A stretch of 60,000 bases of DNA from Symbiodinium natans (GCA_905221605.1 CAJNDS010002310.1:255001-315000); one strand, 5' to 3'. Numbered from the stretch's first letter, positions 46,754 through 57,850 are shown. Notes: a model not told the origin generated them from the sequence alone. A program made the numbers and translations.

Positions 46754-49700
46754 GGCCAACGCCTGCCGGGAGATCTTCTTCGATCCCAGTGAGGCAACGC
46801 CCTACTCACATTACTCAAAACATTCTTCAGTAGATCACTGCACATTCTCTTTTGGGTTCTCCCTTGTGTTCAAGCCCAAGGTACGAGCAGCCATCGTGAC
46901 TTGCGGTGGGCTTTGCTGAAGCCCAAGGAAGCAAGATGCAGCGTGTCAAAGTATGATGTACGCTCAAAACAGGTCCAGGGCTCAACTCCATCATTCGAGA
47001 GATCACCAACTGCCTTTGGTCTCCAGAATGCAAGGGGGAGAGGGCTGCACCATCCTGCCCTCATCGCAGCAACACATTATCCCCATCTCTCAGCCAAGGC
47101 ATCAATATGGCGACGTGCACTCAGATCCTTGCAAATGACTGTTGCGCAGGCTCTTGCATGTCGCTTCGCCACCTTTGGTGATTCTTCTGGTGAGGTGAAA
47201 AGCATTCTCGGGATGCAGTTCGGATACAACGGGTCGCGGAACTCAGCAGCGATCAATCCGTTCGTCTACTCCGACTGCAGTGGAGGGCCTTCTCGATGCT
47301 TTCTCAGAGGTTGAGTATGCCGGACGAGTATCCTCCGGTGCAGCCCCGCACTCAGAAAGAGATGTGCATCTGGCAAATTTGTGGCAATCTGCTCAGCAAT
47401 CTGTTCAGATTGCTGAAAGCATTCTGAAGGCTGACGGTGGACAACGTACGAGACATCCACATGAAGGGCGGCAGCATCTTGAAGGTGTAGCAAGTTGGCA
47501 AGTCATTCAACATCAACCCACCCCAAGCTACACGCAATTCTGCGGAATCTCCTGGACGATGTCAGTCGGAGCCATGTTTTCACATATGCAAGAAGTGGAC
47601 AGTTGCAGCCTTGCCGAAGAGAGACTCAGACACAGGCAGGTCGCGGTGGAATGGATGACCCGGACAAGATCTTAGACCAGCCAAGGCCTCAAGAATGTGA
47701 ATGCAAATCCATGCCAAGGCCAAGGCTCCCAAAAAGATGGTGTGACTTGTGCTGAGGCTACAGAAGCAGGGGATCAACATGCTTCTTGGCTACAAGAGAA
47801 TGTGTTTAGTGACGACCGACTGGTGCCTGCGCCGGCGTGGTGCGGGGCAGGGGGAAGGGGTAAGGGTGGGGGTGTGGTGGGGGTTCGGGTGCGGGTTCGG
47901 GTGCGGGTTCGGTTCGGGTGGGGTTCGGGTGTTGGGACAAAAGCACTCTTTTCTGGACAAAACGCATCTGTCAAATGCAGAACAAAGTGCCACAAAGTTC
48001 ACGAAGGCTTTTCACCGTCGGCGGTGATGGCACTCAGGCAGGTGAGTTGCTCTTGTGACTCTTTTGTGCTGTCTCTGTGTATTTCAACTTTTCTCGGGTA
48101 CGGATTTGACCTGACGTTTTGGACCTTAGGTGGCTTTAGTGGGCCGTGACCTTGGCCCCGGCCGGTGGGGGATTGGGTGGGGGGGTGGGGGGGGCGTGCG
48201 TCCCCCCACCCCGCCCTTGTCCTTGTGCATACGACAGGATTCATGTGGGAAGATGGGGGGTAGCGGGCGCGTGTGCGTCCCCCCCCTTTCACGACAGGTG
48301 CAATTGGTACCCATTTTTTTTGAGTCGTTGGATATAATTGGATATGACTGGCCCCAGCTGTTCGGCTTTCGGCGACTCCTGGGCTTAGGGCTCCCCCAAA
48401 ACGAGCGCCAGCAGATGCTCGTGATGCCGCGCGCGCGCGCTGAGGTATCATCGTTTGTGGGCTTTAAAGTGCTTCGAGCTGAAGAAGCACTGCCACGAAA
48501 TCCTGAGGGCGGAGCGAGAACAAACTACCAACCAAATAGTGGCAGTACCAAAACTGCGCCTGCGATGGTTGCAGATTGCAAATGACGAATCCCCACGAAC
48601 TCCGAAATACGAATTACAACTTGAAGGGTTCTGTAAATGCACAATCGTGAGTTTGGCCAAAACGCACCTGACAGTTGAGCGGCCGTATCAAGCAGGCGGC
48701 GGCCAATTTGCTCTACCAAGCAGCTCGCAAGAGGCAGATGCCCGAAGCTCGAACTGGAAACAGCAAGTGGAAGCGACGTTCTGATGTTCAAAAAGGCCAT
48801 GCTCTGCATCTTTCCACTGTTTTTTGTCCCTTAGCTCCTGCATGCTTTTGCTCCTCTTGTTGTGCGCATCGTGCTCCCGTCCTTTGCTTTAGGCCTTTGT
48901 CCATCGTCGGGGTGCCCAAGTCCATCGACAACGACATCGTGTTCTTTGACAAGACCTTCGGCTTGGCCGCCAGGAAATGTGGGTTCCTGCAACAGTCCAC
49001 GCTTTCCTCACTTTCATTTCGGAGTCCAACCGCTGAGAGCAGAACTGAGAGCGAAGAACATTGAGAGCGGCTTCCTGCAGTTGTTTTTTCTTCTGTGGAA
49101 AAGATCCCCGAGGTTTCGACTCGGCGGTCGCCGCTGCCTCCGAGGTGATCCGCCACGCGGCAAGAACAAGATCAAGAACTGAACTCTCACCTCCTTGGAG
49201 TCGAGCAAGAATGTGAGAGAGAAGAGAAAGAGCGAGAGACAGAGAGAGAGCGAGAGAGAGAGAGAGAGACCCGCTTGGCTGTCGTGGCCGGGTTCCCTCG
49301 CGAGAGGGGGCTCTTAAGCGATCAGAAGAAGAAGAAGAAGAAGAAGAAGAAGAAGAAGAAGAAGAAGAAGAAGAAGAAGAAGAAGAAGAAGAAGAAGAAG
49401 AAGAAGAAGAAGAAGAAGAAGAAGAAGAAGAAGAAGAAGAAGAAGAGAAGAAGAAGAAGAAGAAGAAGAAGAAGAAGAAGAAGAAGAAGAAGAAGAAGAA
49501 GAAGAAGAAGAAGAAGAAGAAGAAGAAGAAGAGAGAGAGAGAGCGAGGCAACTGCAACGAGACGGAGAAGCAGGGAGGCCAAGTCACGAGCGGAAGCGGG
49601 GCGAGCGCATCTGGTCCAGAGGGGACGCCATCGACGCCGCCAACGCAGCTGTGGAGGGCGGAGACGCCACCGTCGCATGCTGTGGCATGACGGAAACCAG

Positions 49701-50332
49701 ACGGGGAAGACAGCATAGACGACCTCACCGATGCAGAGCAGGAGGCGGAAGGACACGAGACAAAGGACGACGAGTAGCACTGATGGGGACCGGCCGACCC
49801 AATAGCGTTAAGCACCAAATCCCGCCGCCGAGGAGGGAAACTGGCTCACAAAAACTGAACTAAGGGGGTTAGGCGGGGAGGTTTCGGGAGGTTCGAACGG
49901 TTGAGTTTTGGGGGAAGCGGTGATCGTTTGAGAAAGTGAAGAGCCAGTTGTCCCGCCACAGCAGTCAAGCCGGGAAATCGTAGCGGACGAGGGGACCGGG
50001 GAATTGTAGGGGTCATATTGTTAGCCAGAAGCTGTTCGAAATGAAGCGGTCCCAATTCTCACACGTGGGGGCAAAGAAGGGCCCTCACCGGGAAAAGCCG
50101 TCGCCTAATGTTGCGGCCCTGCGTTAAGTGTCACAAGGAGCCAACGACAGTCTGGGCGCGCTTCGTGCGCGGGGGGGGGGGGTCACTCCCCTCAAGCCCC
50201 GTAGAAGAAGAAGAAGAAGAAGAAGAAGAAGAAGAAGAAGAAGAAGAAGAAGAAGAAGAAGAAGAAGAAGAAGAAGAAGAAGAAGAAGGAGAGAGAGAGA
50301 CAGAGAGAGAGAAAGAGATAGGGATAGCCAGA

Positions 50333-50370
<38 letters not shown>

Positions 50371-52612
50371 TTGCTTGGAGGGGAGGTTGCTTTTAAATGG
50401 TTGCGTGGCCTCGGCCGCCGGGCTGGTCCAATGCGGGTTGCAGCGTGCGCATCCCAGACGAAGGACAAGGAAAGCCAAGTTGTCACGTGGTGCAGCACCA
50501 GCACCACGCAAGAGAGGAGTTCAGGGAGGGTTGCAAGAGGCGTCCCAAGGGAGGGGTCCCGGGAAGGGTGGCCCAACGTTGCTTGGTGGCATCCTTTTTC
50601 GTGTTTTTGAAATTGGAACCCGTGGCATCAGATTGCGGCTCCTCCAGGCGGTTTGGGCGGGGGGGGGTGGGCGGGAGGTGGGTGAGAGAAAGTATGCGCT
50701 CTGTCTCGATGCCCGTCGGCCACAAGCCGAGGCACTCAAGTTGTTCGGACTTATGAAACAATCGATTACCGCAAGCTATTGTGGAAACACACAGTGGACC
50801 AGTCACAATTCGAAGGCGGGATCCGGATAGCAGCGCACGTTTTGGCTGTTTTGGCCATCTGCCCAGCCTTTCCTTGAAAGTGAGGCGCCCAGTCTTTCTG
50901 CCGGACCACCGGCAGGGCGGGCTCCAGCCGCACCGAAAACCGCATGCGGGCTGCGCGAGGGTGGGGGGGGGGGGGCAACCCTGGCCTCAAGCCCAACTTC
51001 AGGAAAGAAAGAGATACTGCAATATACTTTGGACCAGCAGAGTTACAACAAGAGAGCGGAGAGTGCGGGCCCGCGCAGAGTGGCACGGGAATTTCGTTGA
51101 GTAGAGTTCGCCGAGGCAACGGCTGGGTGGAGGCGACGAGCTCGAAGCTAAGCCTTAGGCCGAAAACGGTCGCATTCAGTCTAAGACATGTGGCATACAC
51201 AAGAGTCACAAGAGTTCAACAACCCCAACATGAAATAGGCATACGCGCAAAAGAGCCGAAGCAGTGCTTCATCTGCCCCCGGCTTCCCGAGGTTGTGCAA
51301 AGGGCGTGGGCATCGTCAAGCTCATGGGACCTTAAGTGATCGTTTGGGAGTCACTGGGGGTGAGCAATCGGCGAGATTCGGAGAGTTCGCGTGAAATCAG
51401 TGCGGGCCCGGGCCCGGCCTCCGCTTCTGATAATGTTTCACATCATTGCACATGATTCGCAGAGAGAGCCACCTTTTCACAGGACGAGATGCCGGCTTCG
51501 TGGCCATGCATGCGGCGCTTGCCTCCACCATTGTGGACTTGGTCATGATCCCGGAGGTGTCAGACTTGGGGCTCTCCGAGGGCGTTCAGCAAGTGCTCAG
51601 CTTTGGTTTGCTCTCTGCGTGGTGCCTTGTGAGATGTGTCTTGCCTAAGGAAGCCACGGTTGAGCCTGAAACAAACGCCTCCAAACGGACTAGGCCCGTG
51701 ACCCCCGACTGAACATCTTAACTCGAAATGCGTCCTACAAGCCTCAACTGTGACATGAGAGTCGCAAGGAAAGAAGTGCAAGGTAATGTGTGAAAAGCCT
51801 AAGAGCCGAAGCGGCACAACTCGTTGGCCCGGTTTGCGCTTTGGATTTTGTCATGGTCAAATTTGGTCCTCTGGCTTTTGCTCCGAGGCCTGTTCTGTTA
51901 ATCTGGAAGTGAAAGTGTTTGTTTCCCTTATTGGGGGTCGGATGCGTCTTTGCTGTCCTATTCTTTAGGCTGTTTGTTACGAAGCAGGTGGAGGTGGAGC
52001 GCCGCTCTCAGCCGCTCCTGGCTTGCCAACTTTTGACGGGACTGTGCGCTATGCACCCTCAAAGCCCTCAAGCGACCCGAGGATGGAGGAGATCATGAAG
52101 CACGTGGATGCGACCCTGGATCGAAAGGAGCCTTCCAAAATGACTTTCGGAACTCATTGCAATGAACCCAACAGGACACAGACCACTACAGTAGAACATG
52201 AGGAGCTTGACTTGAGTCACATAGTGAGGAAAAAATCAAGGCCGCCAAAGGTAAAAAGCGAAAGCGCAGTCGGCACAGTCCCAGTCGCCGAAACACCTGA
52301 AGCAGCAAGAGCCCACGTGTCTGTGCCAGCGTTCGGCTGTTGAAACTGTCGCACCAGGACTTCATGGTCGTTGCAGTGGCAGAGGGTGCGGGGCAGAAGT
52401 TTGTTTCAACTGGCAAGAAGGATTCGCCTCCTGCTAAGATTTCCGAAGTGATCACCATTCATGCCTCTGGGCGTAGCAACCAAGAGCCCTGGGCTGAGGA
52501 CAGGCCATACAGTCTATGGTGATATTGGAACCTACCTCAAGGAGCTTCAGACAGCTGGGTTGGAATTGCGCAAGCCGCTACACCACAGCTCTTCTCCATG
52601 CTCAACACAGCC

Positions 52613-52656
<44 letters not shown>

Positions 52657-54266
52657 GCCCGTGGTCCATGCATGATGGGTGATGTTGGGTGAGGACCAGG
52701 TCAATTCACATCTGAAGAAAAGTGGTGGCCAAAGACTCAGACCCAATTCTTAGTGCAGTGGACAACGTCTCCAAGTATGCCGGTTGTGTTGAATACCCAA
52801 ACTCGATGGAACGAGAAGAGGATGCCTGCAGCCGTTGATTTGTTGTGCCTCTCTCTCGCTCTTGCTCTGGCTCTGGCTCTGGCTCTGGCTCTCGCTCTCG
52901 CTCTCGCTCTCGCTCTCGCTCTCGCTCTCGCTTTCGCTCTCTCTCTCTCTCTCTCGCTCTCTCTCTCTCTCTCGGCTTTCTCGCTTTGTCGCTCTCTCGC
53001 TTCTCTCTCTCTGTCGTGATTGTTTGATGGTTGGTTGGTGTCATTGCTTTCATTGCTGTTGTAGCGGTTGTTGCGGTTGCTGCTGTTGTTGCTGTTGTTT
53101 CGGTGGTTGCTGTTGTTGCAGTTGTTGCTGTTGTGCCGGTGCGTCATTTGCAGGACGCTCTTTCTACATCGACCCCTCATACATCATTCGATCTGCGCTG
53201 GCCCCAAGTTCTCAAGCCAGCGCTAGAGCGATTGCGGGAAGTGCGGCGAGTGCGATTGTTCGGAATGGTGGAGAGGTCGCAATCCGGCCAAATGACCACA
53301 TCTACTGCTCCAGGCGGAATCCCACACCGTCGAATAGTTTAATTGCATGGAAAAAACAGTGCTTTGTACAACTTGTAGCTGTCCGTTGCTGCGCGTTGGC
53401 GTTTGTTCGCGGTGGTGCCTTTGCTGTTGCTTCACTTAGGTTGGCCCGCGATGCGGTCCACACCGCAATGAGGGGGTACACTGGTGTTTGCGTCGGGCCC
53501 GTGCTTCAGAGAGCAACGCTTCTGCTTGTTGCTGCCCCCCACGAGAGGCTGAAAAAGGGGGCCTTGACTGCGAGAGCGAGAGTGCGAGAGAGGGAGAGCG
53601 AGAGAGAGAGGGAGAGAGAGACTTACTGCCAGACAGAGCGGCGGGCCAGAGAGGCCACGGGTTCCCCTTGGGGGGCCCTCTTCGCTGGGTGGAAGAAGAA
53701 GAGAGACAGGGAGGGAGACAGAGAGAAATGGTGTAGGCCAATAGTACGGTTTAGGGTGTCACCAGCGCCGCCCTTCCGAGGCCGATCCACAACATCATCG
53801 TCCAAGTCTCATGTTTGCTTGCTTGTCTTTTCTAGAACCTCAAGTGTGTACATTTTGCATGCATTTTTCAAAAAGATGCAAAGAGGTCGTGATGCCATCC
53901 AATCTCATTGCGAGCCGTTCGGTTCTCGAGAGGAAGGCGCAGGGAAACAAAGGAAACATACGGCTCGGAATACTCAGGCAAGAAGCGGGTCGGCGTTCAC
54001 AGCAGTTCCTGGCAGTCTTGCGTGCAGCCCGATGCCTACTGCTTCCTTTAACTTCCATTTCCCGTGCTCATTCATGGCACCCGAATGGCAGCTTGTGCTC
54101 CCATTCCAGGGACACCGTGAAACTCGAGGTCATGCAATATGCCGAAGTCACTGGCCGGCCTCAACAAGTGAAGGCCAAAGGAAGACACGAAGCTTGGGCG
54201 GCCACGCGTTTTCCAAAGCCTTGCGCGGCGAACGTGACTGACAGGCTGTTTTCACATGTAGAGTAG
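46754..54266 (+). CDS. PFK: 6-phosphofructokinase (ATP-type motif set), many small exons
   Basis: Converts fructose 6-phosphate to fructose 1,6-bisphosphate in glycolysis. Exons placed by family continuity: 46754-46914 (REIFFDP...VRAAIVTCGGL, with a possible extra intron near 46794-46880), 46973-47018 (CPGLNSIIREITNCL), 47099-47114 (WHQYGD), 47195-47232 (VKSILGMQFGYNG), 47430-47484 (LTVDNVRDIHMKGGSILK), 47636-47679 (AGRGGMDDPDKILDQ), 47757-47780, 48007-48037 (LFTVGGDGTQ), 48696-48739 (ANLLYQAARKRQM), 48893-48960 (GVPKSIDNDIVFFDKTFG), 49113-about 49165 (FDSAVAAASEVIRHA), 51292-51327 (AKGVGIVKLMG), 51483-51556 (RDAGFVAMHAALASTIVD), about 52330-52412 (FMVVAVAEGAGQKF), 52504-about 52560 (HTVYGDIGTYLKEL), 53154-53194 (FYIDPSYIIRS), 53276-53313 (VAIRPNDHIYCSR), 53440-53500 (LARDAVHTAMRGYTGVCVGP), 53886-54266 (VVMPSNLIASRSVLERKAQG to TAG). 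GGDGT and PKSIDND, with the catalytic Asp, are both present. The stretch between 49165 and 51291 (the part with VEA) and the region 51557-52330 are unresolved. The 5' end is not fixed. Confidence 0.92.
49322..49540 (+). repeat. AAG trinucleotide tract in a phosphofructokinase intron
   Basis: Almost pure (AAG)n for about 210 bp with one AGAGAAG break near 49444 that shifts the phase, ending in GA. Poly-Lys, poly-Arg, poly-Phe and poly-Ser frames over it are artefacts. Confidence 0.97.
49900..51230. other. Phosphofructokinase intron interior, mostly unassigned
   Basis: Lies between the FDSAVAAASEVI exon and the AKGVGIVKLMG exon. It contains poly-G at 50170-50180, (AAG)n at 50203-50288, GA tracts to 50370, and G runs at 50660-50670 and 50963-50974. 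A short piece at about 51115-51140 reads GNGWVEA and could be the missing VEA exon of the enzyme. Confidence 0.4.
50203..50370 (+). repeat. AAG then GA tract
   Basis: About 85 bp of (AAG)n followed by GAGAGAGACAGAGAGAG-type sequence. Confidence 0.95.
51989..52343 (+). CDS. Long exon candidate inside phosphofructokinase (insertion?)
   Basis: A + frame of about 118 codons reads GGGGAPLSAAPGLPTFDGTV, RYAPSKPSSDPRMEEIMKH, VDATLDRKEPSKMTFGTH and HEELDLSHIVRKKSRPPKVK and stops at 52341-52343. Its middle (MEEIMKHVDATLDRKE) sits where the enzyme family has a helix before the VAEGAGQ segment, so the first part may be true exon and the lysine-rich rest an insertion or intron. A shift into the next frame near 52330 would continue to HQDFMVVAVAEGAGQ. 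Confidence 0.4.
52615..52652 (+). repeat. CT dinucleotide run
   Basis: (TC)n of about 35 bp in a phosphofructokinase intron. Confidence 0.9.
52850..53140 (+). repeat. GGCTCT / CTCGCT and GTTGTTGCT repeats
   Basis: 6-bp units (TGGCTC, then TCGCTC), then (CT)n to about 53010, then GTTGTTGCTGTTGTT units to 53140. They lie in the intron directly before the FYIDPSYIIRS exon and provide its pyrimidine tract. Confidence 0.9.
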
Positions 54267-54800
54267 AGTGGTGTATGTGGTGTATGTGGTGTTTAGAGTG
54301 CTGACGTGAGTAGTGTTGAGATGTGTAGAGTGGGCGACGCGGGGGCAGAAAGCCTGCGGAGTCTCTTAGTCTCAGTGATCGTTTCATTCATGCAACTGGT
54401 GCTCGCTACCGTTGACAAAGGCAAATACTGATTTAGATTTGACCCAATCGAGGAACCGACCCCGGGGGACTGCATGGCGAGGCAACTTCTCTAAGTAGGG
54501 GGCAGGTGTTTCGATGGCATCTCAAGGTGCGCTGAAGCCAGGATCTGTGTATGTTCCTTTGGCTTGGCCTTTATCCTGTGTGCCCAAGACCACACACACA
54601 CACGTTTATTTTATTTATGTAGACAGACACATGATGATAAACAGATGTTGTGCGCTCTTGGATCTCCCAAGTCCCTACAAATTTTGGAGCCCGAGAGGGC
54701 CGCCAGACTAAATCTCAGGCCAGGTAAAGATTAGAGTTTTGAGCGCTGGTGCGGGCCTAGCGGCGCCTGGCGGCGTCTAGCGGCGCCTAGCGGCCTCGCG
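54267..54800 (+). promoter_or_regulatory. Intergenic spacer between two tandem genes
   Basis: Only 534 bp separate the phosphofructokinase stop from the ATG of the next gene on the same strand. It holds GTGTATGTG repeats (54271-54295), a short CA run at 54593-54602 and GGCGCCTAGC repeats just before the ATG (54755-54795). Several AG dinucleotides lie upstream of the ATG and any could be the spliced-leader acceptor. No TATA-like or poly(A) signal is evident, as expected if this is dinoflagellate DNA. Confidence 0.45.
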
Positions 54801-56119
54801 ATGGGCAAAATGAGGAGCTCCTGGCGGCTTCCGCTTTTGGGGGCTTTGGTGGCTGGGGCACTCCTCAAGTTCCCGGCCTGGGTTGGACAGCCATCGCTTC
54901 TGCCGCTTCCGGCACACACGCAGAGATCGCAAAGATTGCAAGGGGCGCAGAGACCACAAAGAACACAAAGGCACAGCTGGACCGCTGGGCCCTTGGGCCC
55001 AGTCGAAAGTGCCGCCGCCTTTCGGATTTACTATCTGCCCTTTGTGGAGCCTTTGGATATTGATGGTAACCTGTTGGACCAGCTGTTTGGAGGTTGGTTT
55101 GGACCAGTGGCTCCCCTTATCCTTGGCGTGGTGGTGTTTTGGGTGCAGGGGCAAATCAACGCGATCCGCCGCGAGCAGGAGGGCAAAGTCCTGAGCGGCG
55201 CGGCCAAGGCGCGGACAAGGCGGCAAAAAGCCAGAAGACTCGTTTTTTGCTTTTGGTATGTCTTCTTTCCCTTTCATTCTGAGTCGGCTGTTTCGTCGAG
55301 GCCGCCGGCGCGGCGGCCAAGGGTGCCGCGGAGGGGGCGGCCGTGTCAATCGCCGAGAAGCTGGCGTCGGTGCCCGGCGAGCAATGGCTGAAGCTTGTGG
55401 TGTGCGTGGTGCTGGACCTGGCCGGCGATGCCACCTTCCTGCTCCCAGGCCAGAGAGTCAGAGAGCCTTTGCCATGCTCTGCCCGTGCTTAACGCCATCT
55501 CTCGATTTTGCCTCCTCGTCCCGCGCAAGGGCATCCTGAATCCTGAGAGCATCCGGCTCTCTCTTCTTCACTTTCTGTCTTCCGCACTCTTTCCGTCTTT
55601 TTTTCCTCATTTTTTTCGTCACACTGTTGATGTCGGGGCATTTTCTTGGGCAGGGCACCAAGGCCAGGGCGTTGTCTGCCACCAGGGTAACTTTGATTTA
55701 CGACCAAGGCCCCATAGGCCACAGGTTATTCCATGAAAAGCTCTGATGGCAGTTTGTGATCGTTCTGGCTGTTTGTGTTGAATCCGGGATGGGATCCCTG
55801 TAAGGCTAGCAGTCCCCACTCCCACCTGCACAGTCCTTCAACGGTATTGCATTTAGTCGCAGGCTTGGGCGAGTTTGGCGACGTGGCCTATGCACCTGTC
55901 GAAGCGTTCGCGCTGCGCTTCTTGTTCGGTGGCACGGGGCTGTCTGTCCTCGGCTTTATCGAGGAAGCTTTGCCCTTCACCGATGCCGTACCAACTGCCA
56001 CTACCGGTTGGGTCCTTCAGACCCTTTTCAGCGACTCACCACTGGCACAGCTCCTGGGAGTTCAGCCGCTCGGCTCCAAAGAGAAGGACTCAAAGGACCC
56101 GAAGAAAGGGGCCCTTTAG
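54801..56119 (+). CDS. Probable plastid-targeted membrane protein, complete three-exon gene
   Basis: Exons 54801-55208, 55301-55448 and 55863-56119 join in frame to 813 bp, 270 residues plus TAG. Both introns are GC-AG (AAG|GCGCGG...CGAG|GCCGCC and CCCAG|GCCAG...GCAG|GCTTGG). The product begins with a signal-like hydrophobic stretch (LPLLGALVAGALL, residues 10-22), followed by a basic Gln/Arg/Ser-rich segment like a bipartite plastid leader. Membrane segments then follow around FGPVAPLILGVVVFWVQG and WLKLVVCVVLDLAGDATFLL. The C-terminal half has PGLGEFGDVAYAPVEAFALR, GFIEEALPFTDAVPTATTGW and a lysine-rich tail. The GLGE...D..YAP and EE.LPFTD..PTAT signatures recall a conserved membrane protein of algal and plant plastids whose function I cannot name. 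The start is the first ATG of the frame; a second ATG lies three codons later. Confidence 0.8.
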
Positions 56120-57690
56120 GTTGGATTCAGCAAAAGCGGCAGAGCAATATTGTGCAGATTCTGCAGTCCTAGAGGGGCCGCCATAGCGTTGAGGTGCGAA
56201 AACAGTGAAAACAATCACTGAAACATCAGCCAAAGCATCAATTTCAATTGTCGTCGAGAGACGGCAGGGTTTTTACATGACACAGCGCACTCAGCCCTTG
56301 CAGACGATTTTCCACGCTGCGTCTCATGGCTCAATGCCTAGTGCCGTCGACACATAGCGAACCGGTACACGCCACGGCCCCACAGCATGCTCGCTTGTGC
56401 GATCATGTTCGATCATGTGCGTATGCCTGTTGGTTGAGAACTGCCTCAGCCTGGTTCTCAGGCGCGAAAACCCCTCGCGCGCTGGGCTGAGCTCGGTTGA
56501 GGTCTAATTACAATTCTACATTGGAATTGATCATCAGTCAATGTGCCGGACAGTCGACGTGCTGCACAGGTCGATTTTCACGACATGACTTGCCTTCTGG
56601 TTGGGGTCCTAGAAAGAAGTTGAGAAGGATTGCAAGCAAAAAGAGCATCAGACCTCCCATACACTGCTGTACGCCCCTTGCCCATGTGTGGCGGGTGAAC
56701 GGTCGCCTCCTTTACCTTCTCAAGGTGGTCTTGGCACAGTTGGCACTCCACGCCTCCGCGCTCAGGGCTGAGACAAGGTGAAGAGAAAGCGACGAAAGCG
56801 GTCCCGATTCATGCGCAAACCAAAGTGCGGCCTTTCAAGTCTCCAAACGCCCTTTTTGCGCATGCCTTTCTCATGGCAGGATCTGTCAAATACTGAATAG
56901 CCTGCGAAGAGTCCGCAGAAAATAGACAAAGCTTCCGCCCAGGTCCAGCTCCGCGGTCTTCAAGGAGGCCGAGGCCCTTTAGTCATTGTCAGACGATCAA
57001 GGTGTAACTCATGCAGGCTGGAACGCAGTCTGAACAGTCACTGTGGCAAGTCACATTGAATCAGCACTGAGACAGGACTCCGCATGCAACACGGGGCCGG
57101 CGCCCGAGTCTCTGCATGTCTCGTCGATGCTCTCGCTCGAAAACAATGTTTCATGCCATCGAGCTAAGCACTGAACCTTGTCTTGGTTACGATGGAAAGC
57201 TCTTCACCCATCCGCTGAAAAAGTTCGTAGAAAACTCCAACGGAAACCGGGCAGCAGCAATAAGTGCTGGTAGACTTCACAGACTTCAAGGACGTCAAAA
57301 GTCCAGCACCCCCAAGTTTGCAAAGTCCTCGTGTTCGCCAGAACAAGTAGCAGCGCTTTTGCCAGTCGCACAGTTGAACAGGAGTGCTTCATGAGCTCAG
57401 GGTGCATCTGCTTCAGTCTTCCAGCCTGAAGCGGCCGAACATTCACAGACAGGACCAAGAGTTGTTGTAGCAGCAATCTAGCAGAACACCAGTAGAATTC
57501 TGTCGGCCGGTGAGATCCAAACGTTGTGTCATGTTGCGCCCAAGAGGAGCCGAAGACCGGAGAAAGCGGACAAATCAACAGCGATGCAATTCCCTTTTCA
57601 TCCCTGGTGGAGAGCTCTCAGCTCTTGTCCTGCACGTGGGATTCGTAAGATGTCAGATGTATTTCGGCAAAGTTGCTAGATTCTCAGGTC
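56120..57690. other. Unassigned sequence after the plastid-protein gene
   Basis: Little simple repeat and no clear exon. Open + frames at 56497-56781 and 57116-57394 show no recognisable motif, and a - frame at 57204-57578 is an antisense shadow candidate. It may be 3' UTR, spacer or decayed mobile DNA. Confidence 0.35.
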
Positions 57691-57699
57691 CTCGCACCC

Positions 57700-57850
57700 G
57701 GTTATCCTGAATCAAATCCAGGAGGCTTTTCGGCTGCAAAATGGGGAGGCTCCCCAGGTTGCATACCTGTTTTCAATTGTTTTCCGAGGTGGTGAAGCTC
57801 GCCCAAACGCGAGTCCAGACGAAGGTGGGTTTCAGAGTCTTGCAGTGCGG
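57700..57850 (+). CDS. Candidate exon, unknown product
   Basis: After TTCTCAG the + frame reads HPVILNQIQEAFRLQNGEAP, QVAYLFSIVFRGGEARPN and ASPDEGGFQSLAV. Acceptable coding character, but no neighbour confirms it. Confidence 0.3.

Noticed and set aside
48889-49818. Minus-strand 309-codon frame with poly-Phe and poly-Ser
   Set aside because: It crosses the AAG tract antisense to secure phosphofructokinase exons at 48893-48960 and 49113-49165.
52835-54241. A single 468-codon + frame covering the 3' end of phosphofructokinase
   Set aside because: The frame is open by chance across CT repeats and introns. Only its parts at 53154-53194 and 53276-53313 match the enzyme in that frame; the true exons at 53440-53500 and 53886 onward need splicing.
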